Of a stretch of 64,000 nucleotides of DNA, positions 34,301-40,702 are shown in pieces. The stretch lies in the NCBI RefSeq assembly GCF_008123965.1, contig NZ_VSTH01000051.1, forward strand, positions 80,688 through 144,687. Direction: 5' to 3'. This DNA is from Bradyrhizobium hipponense. Its GTDB lineage: Bacteria; Pseudomonadota; Alphaproteobacteria; Rhizobiales; Xanthobacteraceae. Position 1 is the first letter of the stretch; each line of letters opens with the position of its first letter. Under the pieces are notes generated by a model. It did no database searches. It saw nothing but the letters and a program-made list of their open reading frames with translations, and had not been told where the DNA came from. Position numbers and translations under genes: made by a program.

Positions 34301-34834
34301 GAATTTCTTAAGAGCGATTTTCCGCGCGTGCCTCTGCCTGGCAAGGTGGATATCTTCTTAGAATTATCGCGTCTTGGCCAAGAACTCGTCGAGCTTCACC
34401 TGCTAGAGTCATCTAGTCTTGAAAATTTGATCACCACGTTTACCGGGCCGAAGAATCCCGAGGTAGGCCGGGTCGGCTGGTCGAATGATACTGTCTGGCT
34501 TGACGCTCCTGCGACAAGAAAAGGTCAGCCCCCTATGCCCGGGACTATCGGCTTCCAAGGTGTGCCGGAAGCTGTATGGAACTTTCACGTAGGTGGTTAT
34601 CAAGTCTGCGAGAAGTGGCTGAAGGACCGCAAGGGACGGACGCTCTCTAAGGCCGACATCGCGCACTACCAAAGGATTGTGGTTGCCCTCACCGAGACCA
34701 TCCGCTTGATGAAAGACATTGACGAGGTAATCGAAACTCACGGGGGATGGCCCGGCGCGTTTCAGGCTGCAATAATGACCAATCCTCAGCATGCGGCGAT
34801 GATGATCGAGAATGCGCCCTCAAAAGAGCCTTAG
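31358..34834 (+). CDS. ISP-like N6-adenine DNA methyltransferase with specificity region (1158 aa)
   Basis: The catalytic motifs are DPATGTGTFLVEV (motif I, from D437) and NPPY (568-571). Between them lies the helical MTase core (FYTPRPVVSYIVRSVD near 372-387, a motif X-type element). The N-terminal 350 residues are a helical adaptor, and residues after 780 are expected to hold the target-recognition domain, ending in a C-terminal GxP-rich segment. The organisation resembles type ISP and type IIG methyltransferase-specificity halves without a fused nuclease. ATG 31358 follows GAGGGTTGAGCC and the helicase stop. It would methylate self DNA so the PLD-SNF2 protein cuts unmodified DNA. Confidence 0.88.
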   Translation: MPTDHRAALAMIKSFPQLIAYLRDEMGWPIARDSFEEVDDLFYDFTAEELGIDPKTAAKIESIKRLRPLSPKQPWGIFFVKFEPKNLPVVALRRILGQVALKKRPSANSAERAAWAADDLLFISNYGEGDKRQITFAHFSKAADGHDLPTLKVLGWDNLDTALHLDAVAKELTQHLSWPHDDTNVQAWRQSWRAAFNLRHHEVVATSRDLSIRLAELARAIRDRIKAALAIETEAGPLTTFMKAFQEALVHDLDSDGFADMYAQTIAYGLLSARIADPDKKTADDFAAHMRTNPFLRELMETFLKVGGRRGKAGGPGIDFDELGVSEVVELLDDANMEAVVRDFGDRNPQEDPVIHFYELFLKEYDAKKRMQRGVFYTPRPVVSYIVRSVDMLLRTEFGLVDGLADTATWGEMAKRHKDLKIPQGVSPNQDFVQILDPATGTGTFLVEVIDLIHRSLVAKWTDQGCTQKEIEAFWNEYVAKHLLPRLHGYELLMAPYAIAHLKIGLKLYETGYRFGSDERARIYLTNALEPAHDLSSRFEFAIPALAHEAKAVNEIKRNGQFTVVIGNPPYAGHSANVSKDAAGRITFIGQLIEDYKSGCPELFKPAQAKWLHDDYVKFIRFDQWLIGKAKSGVLGLITNHSYIDNPTFRGMRRDLKSLFGQLRVLDLHGSSKKKERAPSGETEENVFDIQQGVAILLATTRTEDPARSGVFHLDVWGARDTKYKWLLSSSIAATDVYWSSVPSQEPQHLFEPQDQDIKEEYEQGWRVPEIFSVNGDPAPGMVTTQDEFAIAFSKREIIEHVETLIDTRTEADARKHFRLCSQAQWNYKNAKRELRASNWRDQVTPVLYRPFDVRWTVFSRYVAVHRRERVMRHMLSGENIGLVTARSNRSPDMDHFLCSRLPTETKCGESTIQSYLLPLYLMPEDTVNGGTLDFAEGKRVNLSGGWVSEISKLIEGPLPELSFNFIYAILYSPTYRTRYAEFLKSDFPRVPLPGKVDIFLELSRLGQELVELHLLESSSLENLITTFTGPKNPEVGRVGWSNDTVWLDAPATRKGQPPMPGTIGFQGVPEAVWNFHVGGYQVCEKWLKDRKGRTLSKADIAHYQRIVVALTETIRLMKDIDEVIETHGGWPGAFQAAIMTNPQHAAMMIENAPSKEP

Positions 34835-34930
34835 ACATCAGGCCGAGCCGCCAAACGACCCGATTGAAATCGCTACAAGGCTACGATGGCGCTCGGATCG
34901 CAAAGGCTGCCTCACGGCGAATGTCAGGCC

Positions 34931-34959
34931 TTGACCGAGGTCTACTGCAAACCTACATT
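34931..34959 (+). promoter_or_regulatory. Sigma70-like promoter after the defence operon
   Basis: TTGACC (34931-34936), a 17-base spacer and TACATT (34954-34959). A weak operator-like TTTGCTTATGCAT (34958-34970) overlaps the -10. It would drive the small plus-strand genes at 35096 and 35488. The rest of 34835-35095 shows no gene. Confidence 0.55.
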
Positions 34960-35095
34960 TGCTTATGCATCTAGAGAGGGGCTGACGCCCTCGCCAACCT
35001 GCCAACCCTGGGCAAGGTGGCTTCCCGCTAGGGAGATGCGGCCACTTCGGCAACGAAACAGGTCGCGGTAGTGTCAGCCTCCTCGGAGAATACCG

Positions 35096-35483
35096 ATGGA
35101 GAGTTTTTTTGGTGCTGAAGAAATCCAGCGATGTAACGTCCGCCGGCATACCTTGGTCGGAAGTGCCGGAGTTCGTGCTCCCATACATGGAATGGATCGA
35201 CAACCGACGGGGTGCGGCCACGCAAGCACTGCCGCCCGTCGATCAGGTGCGTACACCGGTCATCTTCGAGTCTCTTCCAAGACTTCATGGGGAGCGTCCC
35301 CGCGGTTCGAAGGCGATGCTTGACGTCAGCGGAGCCAAGTCTCGTCTCAAGGATTGTCGCCCTGGCGCGTGGCTGATCAGTCCCTTTACTGGATGGAAAT
35401 GGGCGAAATGGCCTGACGGTGATGTGGGCTGGCTGCCGTCGAACGTCTACTTGCCGGAGTCGCTTCGTGTCGACGCACTCTGA
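35096..35483 (+). pseudogene. SH3-like small protein gene with an apparent frameshift at a T7 run
   Basis: GGAGAATACCG precedes ATG 35096, the best start, which reads MESFF and then a non-conserved frame ending at 35323. Removing one T from the seven-T run (35104-35110) joins that start to the long frame reading LVLKKSSDVTSAGIPWSEVPEFVLPYMEW...DCRPGAWLISPFTGWKWAKWPDGDVGWLPSNVYLP. Its C-terminal 45 residues look SH3-like. Either one base was gained (mutation or sequencing), or slippage on the T run restores the frame, or translation begins at GTG 35112 without a ribosome site. Function unknown. Confidence 0.45.
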
Positions 35484-35487
35484 GGAA

Positions 35488-35685
35488 ATGCAGTCGTTCT
35501 CTGATCGGCCGGGTGCGGGCTTCTGTGAGCGCTTGCGGACTTATTTTTTGGAGCGTGCCTTGGAACGAGGGTGGGACCATGCGCGCGACGCTCGGGCGCT
35601 GAATTGCGCCTCCGAAAGTCAAGCAAAAGCGTCCGTTATCTACGCGAGAAGGAATGGGTGGCTTCCAGAGTCAGGCGGACTGTGA
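35488..35685 (+). CDS. Small helical, possibly DNA-binding phage protein (65 aa)
   Basis: ATG 35488 follows GAGGAA at close spacing. The segment FLERALERGWDHARDARALNCASESQAKASVIYARRNGWLP has a helix-turn-helix-like layout with a basic second helix. It lies downstream of the 34931 promoter, which overlaps an operator-like sequence, so it could be a small regulator, though no repressor family matches. Its end overlaps the convergent minus-strand gene by 46 bases. Confidence 0.45.
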   Translation: MQSFSDRPGAGFCERLRTYFLERALERGWDHARDARALNCASESQAKASVIYARRNGWLPESGGL

Positions 35686-35867
35686 TCGGGAATAATGCTC
35701 GCCTTCCAGCCCTTTGATTTAATGTACTGCCGCGCCTGGTCGTCTGTCTTGCCGACCAGGTATCTGATGATCGGCGCAGCTCGCCGCACCACGCCGTCAG
35801 TCTCGAAACCGGCAACGAAGTGCGGTGCCACCACACGCACGAGTCTCAGCTCGGCCGTGTGCTTCAT
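35640..35867 (-). CDS. Small rhizobial-phage protein of unknown function (75 aa)
   Basis: The ATG at 35867 overlaps the stop of the CHAP-like gene (ATGA), which decides the start over a GTG 15 bases upstream. The sequence RLVRVVAPHFVAGFETDGVVRRAAPIIRYLVGKTDDQARQYIKSKGWKASII resembles small conserved proteins seen in phages of Rhizobiales. It has a basic middle and no membrane segment. Role unknown. Confidence 0.65.
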   Translation of the reverse strand: MKHTAELRLVRVVAPHFVAGFETDGVVRRAAPIIRYLVGKTDDQARQYIKSKGWKASIIPDHSPPDSGSHPFLLA

Positions 35868-36400
35868 GTGGGCGAGACCCACGCGCGGATGCGGTGGCGC
35901 GAATAGACCGCCTCACGCACGCGACCGCCGTTATTACCGCTGATGACGATCGGGTCGCCCTTGGCCGTAAAGCCCGAGACGATGCCGACGTGCCCGCCAC
36001 CGCGGCGGCCCATGGTCACGACGGCGCCGACCTGCGGAGCAACGCGCTGGTGCCGTTCCCAGGACAGGGCGCGGTCATCGACGTCCTGAGCGCCCGTGAC
36101 CTTGCGAAGGAATGCCGAGCACCAAAGGGTACCGCGGACGCCGACCTGGTGTGCCGTCTCACCGACGAACTGGCGGGCGCGCTCCACGACGCCGCTGCCG
36201 GTGCTGAAGCCGCTCTGGAAACCCGACTGGAAACCGCCGAAGAACGACTGCTCCTGCACAGGTTGGCGCGCGTCCACGCGCTCCACCCGATGGTGGGCGT
36301 GGTGGTGCCGGTGCTGGTGATGCCTCGGTCGGGCCTCAGCGGCCGAAAAAGACACAGCGAGGAGTGCGGCGCCAACGAGCGCCGTGGTCAGTTTTCTCAA
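35864..36400 (-). CDS. Secreted CHAP/NlpC-P60-like (TIGR02594-type) protein (178 aa)
   Basis: Residues 1-23 form a signal peptide (RKLTTALVGAALLAVSFSAAEA). A His-rich stretch follows (HHQHRHHHAHH), then a cysteine-peptidase-like domain with TLWCSAFLRKV (candidate nucleophile Cys) and GGGHVGIVSGF (His), matching the small TIGR02594 family of phage-borne cell-wall peptidases. It is coupled by ATGA to the small downstream gene. Secretion during lysogeny or lysis is suggested; the poly-His linker might bind metal. It could serve as an auxiliary lysin or cell-wall modifier. Confidence 0.75.
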   Translation of the reverse strand: MRKLTTALVGAALLAVSFSAAEARPRHHQHRHHHAHHRVERVDARQPVQEQSFFGGFQSGFQSGFSTGSGVVERARQFVGETAHQVGVRGTLWCSAFLRKVTGAQDVDDRALSWERHQRVAPQVGAVVTMGRRGGGHVGIVSGFTAKGDPIVISGNNGGRVREAVYSRHRIRAWVSPT

Positions 36401-36412
36401 TTTACTCTCCTG

Positions 36413-36757
36413 TTATGCGAAGCGGTGCTGCTCGGTCGAAACCGCGGGTGCTTCTTCCGCTTCGTGGGATTGGCGCTGCTCAGCGGCAGCGCGGAATGCG
36501 GCGATGGAGGCCGCGTAGGTCGGCGAGCGTCGGATCCACTCGTCGTCGTATTCGCGGACGAACACCTGCGACGCCTGCTCGATGAAGAAGCGTGCTGCTG
36601 CTTCACCCATTCTCGCGACGATCTCGTCGCCTACGAGCATGTTGAATTGCATCGGGTGCTTCCGGCCGTTGTCTTCCTCCAGGCGCACGGCTTGGAAGGT
36701 GATGAGGCCAGCCTCCACCTTCGCGACTTCGACGTGTTTCATTCGGCTGATGGTCAT
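36413..36757 (-). CDS. Phage early-region hypothetical protein (114 aa)
   Basis: Its ATG (36757) overlaps the stop of the MT-A70 gene, so it is translated in the same minus-strand operon. The sequence KVEAGLITFQAVRLEEDNGRKHPMQFNMLVGDEIVARMGEAAARFFIEQ is mixed alpha/beta, with an acidic C-terminus. I recognise no family. Its neighbours act on nucleotides and DNA methylation. Confidence 0.65.
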   Translation of the reverse strand: MTISRMKHVEVAKVEAGLITFQAVRLEEDNGRKHPMQFNMLVGDEIVARMGEAAARFFIEQASQVFVREYDDEWIRRSPTYAASIAAFRAAAEQRQSHEAEEAPAVSTEQHRFA

Positions 36758-37374
36758 GCGGCCTCTGCTTCTGCTTGGGGATTGAACTTCGTGGTTTCCT
36801 TGCCCCAGGCGTCCCAGCCGATCCGCTGCTCGCGGGCGAAGATGTCGGCCTTCGGATATGGCCCAGCCATCTTTGCGGCCTCGACGTAGCCCTGCTCGGG
36901 CTTGCGCGAGTGCTCGCGGCGCGGCTCCAGGATCGCGGAGCGAATGTTGCGGGAGTGGATGCGTGGCTTGCCGATCTTCCCGATCAGGAAGGGCTCATGG
37001 CAGTTGCGCAGCACGTATCCGGTGCCGAAGGTCGGCCTGCTGCCGTCCTTGACCATCTTCACCCAGACGCCCTGGGTGACGTATTTGACGTTCCACTTGT
37101 CGAAGCAGGCGCGGGCAGCGTCGTACATCGGCGCGGTGGCGTAGAGCCAAACCCACATGCCATCGCGGTGAGCGAGGCGATCGATGTCGAGCGCGAAGAT
37201 GTCGTCGAGCGACATGCAGCTGTAGTGCTGCTCCGCCGACTTCTCCTTGCCGTTCTCGGAATAGGTTTCGAACGTCCACGGCGGATCGATCTTGGCGAGG
37301 CCGTAGTGGTTCTCCTGGAGCGGCGCGAGGTTGAAGGCCGGCGCCGGCAGGATGGGGAAGGGTCTCAGGTTCAT
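36754..37374 (-). CDS. MT-A70-type adenine methyltransferase (206 aa)
   Basis: The catalytic motif is DPPW at residues 30-33 (LAKIDPPWTFETYSE). It is followed by EQHYSCMSLDDIFAL, GMWVWLYATAPM, GVWVKM and GTGYVLRNCHEPFLIGKIGKP, all of the MT-A70/KaryDPPW family, here in its short phage form. It probably methylates adenine in phage DNA, protecting it from host restriction or marking phage genes. ATG 37374 is chosen because operator site 3 sits at 37382-37397, just upstream; a longer frame reaching 37653 runs through neighbouring genes. Confidence 0.85.
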   Translation of the reverse strand: MNLRPFPILPAPAFNLAPLQENHYGLAKIDPPWTFETYSENGKEKSAEQHYSCMSLDDIFALDIDRLAHRDGMWVWLYATAPMYDAARACFDKWNVKYVTQGVWVKMVKDGSRPTFGTGYVLRNCHEPFLIGKIGKPRIHSRNIRSAILEPRREHSRKPEQGYVEAAKMAGPYPKADIFAREQRIGWDAWGKETTKFNPQAEAEAA

Positions 37375-37381
37375 TTGCTCG

Positions 37382-37397
37382 TTTGCATTCAAGCAAG
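37382..37397 (-). promoter_or_regulatory. Recurrent phage operator, site 3
   Basis: On the minus strand it reads CTTGCTTGAATGCAAA and ends 7 bases before the MT-A70 ATG. The following CGAGCAAATG resembles CGAAGAATG at site 4, so motif and start region are kept together. Confidence 0.6.
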
Positions 37398-37433
37398 CGT
37401 CCGGGCGCACGTATCCCGTCGATGCTGGTTTCG

Positions 37434-37613
37434 TTACTTCACCAGTTCGGCGAAGCGTTTGTTGATCCGATCGATCCGCTCGACGTTGCAGTCGAAGCAC
37501 CAGTTCCCCCAATGGGCCTTGTGGCACTCCGTTTTGCAGCCGTAGCAGCGGACGCGCTTCCCGGATTTGTAGTTCTCCGGATCGCGCCAGGGCTCCAGCG
37601 CTTCGCTCGCCAT
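37434..37613 (-). CDS. Small zinc-ribbon-like protein (59 aa)
   Basis: Two CxxC pairs, CYGC and CFDC with a further C and H between them, suggest one structural Zn site. The ATG at 37613 shares its A with the preceding TGA. Its basic C-terminus ends RINKRFAELVK. Small Zn-ribbon proteins are common in phage early operons and may bind nucleic acid. No family named. Confidence 0.65.
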   Translation of the reverse strand: MASEALEPWRDPENYKSGKRVRCYGCKTECHKAHWGNWCFDCNVERIDRINKRFAELVK

Positions 37614-37807
37614 CACTTCGCCTCGGCGGCTGCGAGAGCGGCACGACCCGCATCGGTGATGCGGAACTGATTGCCGTACGCCGGGTGTTTCTCCTTCACG
37701 AAGTAGCCCAGCTCGGGCAGCTTCGCTGTCGTCTTCTGCTTGAAGAGTCCCCAGCCACCCGGGCGGGTCGCAGCATCCTTCAAGGCTTCAATCTCACGCG
37801 ACTTCAT
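37613..37807 (-). CDS. Small winged-helix-like protein (64 aa)
   Basis: Sequence SREIEALKDAATRPGGWGLFKQKTTAKLPELGYFVKEKHPAYGNQFRITDAGRAAL has the helix-helix-wing order of MarR/ArsR-like small winged helices, with a TDAGRAAL ending typical of that fold. The ATG (37807) overlaps the preceding stop (ATGA). A DNA-binding role, perhaps regulatory, is inferred. Confidence 0.6.
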   Translation of the reverse strand: MKSREIEALKDAATRPGGWGLFKQKTTAKLPELGYFVKEKHPAYGNQFRITDAGRAALAAAEAK

Positions 37808-38097
37808 CGCTTCTCCTTCCACTCCCTGGCCTCATCGAGGAGGCGCGGGTCGAGAACCTTGCTTTCGTCCGGCTCCATAATCGCCTGCACCAGCAGCGCA
37901 TCCGGGAGCACCGACTGGCACGGGAGCTTTTTGTTCTCCCGCTTGCAGCCCGGCTCCGTCAGCTTCTCCCGAACCACGAACATCTCGCGGTCCGGTCCGA
38001 AGCGTTCGATCAGGCCGGCAATCTTCATCCGGCCTTCTCGATCGCACTGCTTGCAGGCGACGCGGACGTAGGGCAGGGGCCAATCACCCAGTTTCAT
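37804..38097 (-). CDS. Small Cys-containing phage protein (97 aa)
   Basis: CKQCDREGR near residue 15, then two further cysteines (GCKRENKKLPC near 51-60), suggest a Zn-stabilised fold. The 4-base overlap with the dCMP deaminase gene on one side and ATGA overlap on the other place it in the same tightly packed early operon. Function unknown. Confidence 0.65.
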   Translation of the reverse strand: MKLGDWPLPYVRVACKQCDREGRMKIAGLIERFGPDREMFVVREKLTEPGCKRENKKLPCQSVLPDALLVQAIMEPDESKVLDPRLLDEAREWKEKR

Positions 38098-38570
38098 CCG
38101 ACGCCTTTCACGGGCTCGATGTCGATCAGATCGCAGCTGACGCCGGCCTCGTCGTAGAAGGCCTGCGCAGCCTCAAGCGAGGCCTTCCAGCGGACCTTGC
38201 GTTCTTCGTCCAAGGTCGGAGCGACGACGCGCTTGATGCCGGCCTGGATCACATGGAGCGCGCACCGCTCGCAGGTGAGAAAGGGCCAGGTGTACAGCGT
38301 GTAGCCATGCAGAGGCTCGCGCGCCGTCAGGATCGCGTTGATCTCGCCATGGACGACGAGCCCGTACTTCACGTCGCGGTCGTTCAGGCGATCGGCCGTG
38401 TCAGCGATCCCGCGGGGAAAGCCGTTGTAGCCGGTGGCCGCGACCGTGCGATCGGGGCGGGTGATGACAGCGCCAACCTTGGTGCTGGGGTCCTTCGACC
38501 CGTTGGCAATCTCGCGGGCGACGCCGAGGTGATACAGGTCCCACCAGAGCTGACTGCGCTTCTCCGTCAT
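38094..38570 (-). CDS. Deoxycytidylate (dCMP) deaminase (158 aa)
   Basis: Zn-binding and catalytic motifs are H74-G-E76 (HGEINAIL) and C100-x2-C103 (TCERCALHV), with the N-terminal DPSTKVGAVI and GYNGFPRG of dCMP deaminases. The usual HAE is HGE here, and the proline of PCxxC is Thr. It makes dUMP for dTMP synthesis and so feeds phage replication with the dNMP kinase at 23740. ATG 38570 fits the family length; the upstream extension does not resemble it. Confidence 0.88.
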   Translation of the reverse strand: MTEKRSQLWWDLYHLGVAREIANGSKDPSTKVGAVITRPDRTVAATGYNGFPRGIADTADRLNDRDVKYGLVVHGEINAILTAREPLHGYTLYTWPFLTCERCALHVIQAGIKRVVAPTLDEERKVRWKASLEAAQAFYDEAGVSCDLIDIEPVKGVG

Positions 38571-38833
38571 GCCAGCACCTTCAGGCTCAGGATGCAGTAG
38601 CCGGGCGAGAGCACGGCGCTGGAGAAGGCACACGGCACGGTGCGGTTCGCGATGTAGGACACCTCGACTTCCTGTTCCTCGCCCGTGTAGCGACCGTTGA
38701 TGTTGTCGTACTCCTGGAGCACGATCACATCGCCGATCTGGTAGCCCTCGTCCTCACGCACGTCGTGAAGCTTCTGGCCGGCCTTGATGGCCTGGAAGAA
38801 GTGGGTCCAGGACTTCTTGTAGAACCGCGCCAT
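38567..38833 (-). CDS. ASCH/DUF3850-like protein (88 aa)
   Basis: Sequence ARFYKKSWTHFFQAIKAGQKLHDVREDEGYQIGDVIVLQEYD with later YIANRTVP and CILSLKVL is the PUA-like DUF3850/ASCH fold, which binds RNA or modified nucleotides. ATG 38833 overlaps the preceding stop, and its own end overlaps the deaminase start. Found often in phage early operons; precise ligand unknown. Confidence 0.75.
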   Translation of the reverse strand: MARFYKKSWTHFFQAIKAGQKLHDVREDEGYQIGDVIVLQEYDNINGRYTGEEQEVEVSYIANRTVPCAFSSAVLSPGYCILSLKVLA

Positions 38834-39537
38834 TACTTCGTTTCCTGCTGCGTGAGGTGGTTGTAGCCATCGCTGTCGATGAACGGCGGGCACTTGGTGA
38901 CCTTGCCATCCGCAACAGCTCGCTCGACGGCATCGAGCATCTCCGCGGAGATCACGCCCTTGTGGCCACCAGCGCGGAACCGCGAGACAGCGCGGGCACG
39001 AACCTGGATGCGGGGCGAGAGCGTCTCGATCAGGTCGCCAGACACCTTCGGCGCGGGCTCTGGGCGCGGCTCGTAGCGCTTCGGCATGCTCGGCGGCTTG
39101 CGGGGCTCAGCGGCGGCCTTGCGGCGCGCAGCGGCTTCCTCGATCGAGAGACCGAGCCGGATCTCTTCGTTCGTGCGGCGGAAGCGCGGAGCCTTATTCT
39201 CGTCACGCTTGGCGGCTTGAACCGGCTTCGCCTCAACGACCGCTTTTGTTTCCGGCTTCTGTGTCACCGGAGCAACACGGGCAGCCCTTGCCTGATCGGC
39301 GGTCAAGCCCAGACGGATCTCTTCCTTCGTGCGCTTGAACCGCTTGGCGCGCGGCAGTTCCGCATGCGCTTTCGGCTGCTCGACAACACCATGGTTTACA
39401 ACCGGAGTTGCAGAATGGTCAGTCACGCTGACCTTTGCGTCGAGCGCCGGATCTGCCCGGAACACAGGCAAAACCTGCTTCAGTATTGATCTTATGTGTC
39501 GGCCGAACACGAACTGAAATCTCCCCTTGGCTTGCAT
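38833..39537 (-). CDS. Basic phage early protein with an internal repeat (234 aa)
   Basis: This is the first gene of the minus-strand early operon. It contains two copies of a 20-residue unit: RFKRTKEEIRLGLTADQA (about 66-83) and RFRRTNEEIRLGLSIEEA (about 118-135), separated by Lys/Ala/Glu-rich linker. The C-terminus has a compact domain (GGHKGVISAEMLDAVERAVADGKVTKCPPF). Positively charged repeats suggest nucleic-acid or protein binding. Operator site 4 lies directly upstream of ATG 39537. No family recognised; the repeat is the best handle. Confidence 0.65.
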   Translation of the reverse strand: MQAKGRFQFVFGRHIRSILKQVLPVFRADPALDAKVSVTDHSATPVVNHGVVEQPKAHAELPRAKRFKRTKEEIRLGLTADQARAARVAPVTQKPETKAVVEAKPVQAAKRDENKAPRFRRTNEEIRLGLSIEEAAARRKAAAEPRKPPSMPKRYEPRPEPAPKVSGDLIETLSPRIQVRARAVSRFRAGGHKGVISAEMLDAVERAVADGKVTKCPPFIDSDGYNHLTQQETK

Positions 39538-39543
39538 TCTTCG

Positions 39544-39559
39544 TTTGCATTAAAGCAAA
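39544..39559 (-). promoter_or_regulatory. Recurrent phage operator, site 4, at the early-operon start
   Basis: TTTGCTTTAATGCAAA on the minus strand ends 6 bases before the ATG at 39537. It overlaps a possible -10 (TTTAAT) with a poor -35 (TTGCCT) 16 bases upstream. A protein bound here would cover the promoter and ribosome-site region of the whole early operon. Confidence 0.6.
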
Positions 39560-39710
39560 TGGAGGCAAAAGGCAAGAAGTTGTCCCTGCCTCGTTCCAGG
39601 TTCCTTTTTGAATAGATGTTTATCGAATCTGCTGACCTAGAAGAGAGAAACGTTCGCCGTTTCTGTCCACAGGCGGGCAGGGCCGTAGTTCTACTGCCAC
39701 CTTGTCCCGC

Positions 39711-39727
39711 TTGCATTGTGATGCAAA
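39711..39727 (+). promoter_or_regulatory. Recurrent phage operator, site 5
   Basis: TTGCATTGTGATGCAAA has perfect TTGCAT/ATGCAA arms. It lies in the 235-base gap between the divergent early operon (39537 minus) and the plus-strand gene at 39795, about 68 bases before that start. No clear -10 could be fixed beside it. Confidence 0.55.
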
Positions 39728-39794
39728 TGTGATTAGCACAGCGGCCCTGAGGCCAGCCCGCGGTTGGGCTGCGGACACAACGAGAAACAGAACA

Positions 39795-40094
39795 ATGGAT
39801 ACCTCTTTTGAGTATCGCTCCTACGTCGTGAGGCGTAGCGGGGCGACTTTCTGCGCCGAATCGACTGACGGGGAACGCTTTAAGATCAGATCGGCGAACC
39901 TGCTTCGGGTGACCCGGGCGATCGACACGATGTGGAACGCGCTGGAGGGCAAGGTTCCCGCGCCCGAATGGACATTTGGCTCAGATCTCGTCGACCTGGA
40001 TGCAGCCGCCGACGCGATGCTCGTTGTGGGCCGCGGCGCCTCTGTCTTCCCGACCGTTCCCAGGGTCGGGTTGTCGGTGCAAGCAGCAGCCTAA
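39795..40094 (+). CDS. Small phage protein, paralogue of the next gene's N-terminus (99 aa)
   Basis: Residues 1-70 (FEYRSYVVRRSGATFCAES...AIDTMWNALEG..PEWTFGSDLVDLDA) align by eye with the first 70 residues of the 40106 protein (IYRNYSIARLGDKFVAKSS...AIDALWDSLEMG..PNWFAGSTAIDLDS). The shared domain is small and alpha/beta. ATG 39795 follows GAAACAGAACA rather than a strong ribosome site. It is driven away from the early operon across operator site 5. Function unknown. Confidence 0.65.
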   Translation: MDTSFEYRSYVVRRSGATFCAESTDGERFKIRSANLLRVTRAIDTMWNALEGKVPAPEWTFGSDLVDLDAAADAMLVVGRGASVFPTVPRVGLSVQAAA

Positions 40095-40105
40095 GGTCTC
40101 TGCCC

Positions 40106-40702
40106 ATGACAACCATCTACCGCAACTATTCGATCGCTCGGCTTGGTGACAAATTCGTCGCCAAGTCCAGCGACGACGACTGCCTGCTGATCAGCACCGA
40201 TCAGCGCCGGCTGCATTCCGCAATCGATGCCCTTTGGGACTCGCTCGAAATGGGGATCGAGCCCAACTGGTTCGCTGGCAGCACCGCCATCGACCTCGAC
40301 TCGTTCGGCCCGGAGTCGGCGCCGTCGAGCAGTGACCCGCCGACCAAGGTCAGGAAGATCAGTTGTCCGTTGTTCCTTGCCTCTGCGGTCGCAGTGTCGG
40401 CGCCGCTGTCTTACTTCATGGAGATCGAGAAGGCTCACGCCAGGATCGATGTCCTCCTCACCATCGGCGTTTGCGCCGTGGCCGTCGCCTTCGGGAAGAA
40501 GTTCGCCTTGATGGCGACCTTCGTCGCGACAATCGTCTTTAACTTCTTTGCGGTCGAGCCTCTGCTGTCCTTCACCGTTCCGACATTCGATGAGGCCATC
40601 CTTTTTCTGATGAACCTCATCGCGTCGTGGGGCATCCCGGAGCTGCTCAAGCTGCGAGACTGGTTGGGCACGCTGGTGAAAGACCGTACTCCAGGGACCT
40701 GA
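40106..40702 (+). CDS. Membrane protein with DUF4118-like TM region (198 aa)
   Basis: It carries the same N-terminal soluble domain as the 39795 protein (residues 1-70), followed by three to four hydrophobic helices (about 95-180) with FNFFAVEPLLSFTVPTFDEAILFLMNLIAS. That motif, N-x-F/Y-F-x-x-P, S/T-F-T-V and then a helix, is the DUF4118 membrane domain known from KdpD-type sensors. A membrane sensor or superinfection-exclusion protein is possible; neither is shown. The end overlaps the convergent DUF2493 remnant by 56 bases. Confidence 0.65.
   Translation: MTTIYRNYSIARLGDKFVAKSSDDDCLLISTDQRRLHSAIDALWDSLEMGIEPNWFAGSTAIDLDSFGPESAPSSSDPPTKVRKISCPLFLASAVAVSAPLSYFMEIEKAHARIDVLLTIGVCAVAVAFGKKFALMATFVATIVFNFFAVEPLLSFTVPTFDEAILFLMNLIASWGIPELLKLRDWLGTLVKDRTPGT

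Noticed and set aside
26825..34834. Identity as DISARM or BREX
   Set aside because: DrmA, DrmB and a PglZ/BrxC-type gene are absent. PLD and SNF2 are fused here rather than separate, so neither name is supported.
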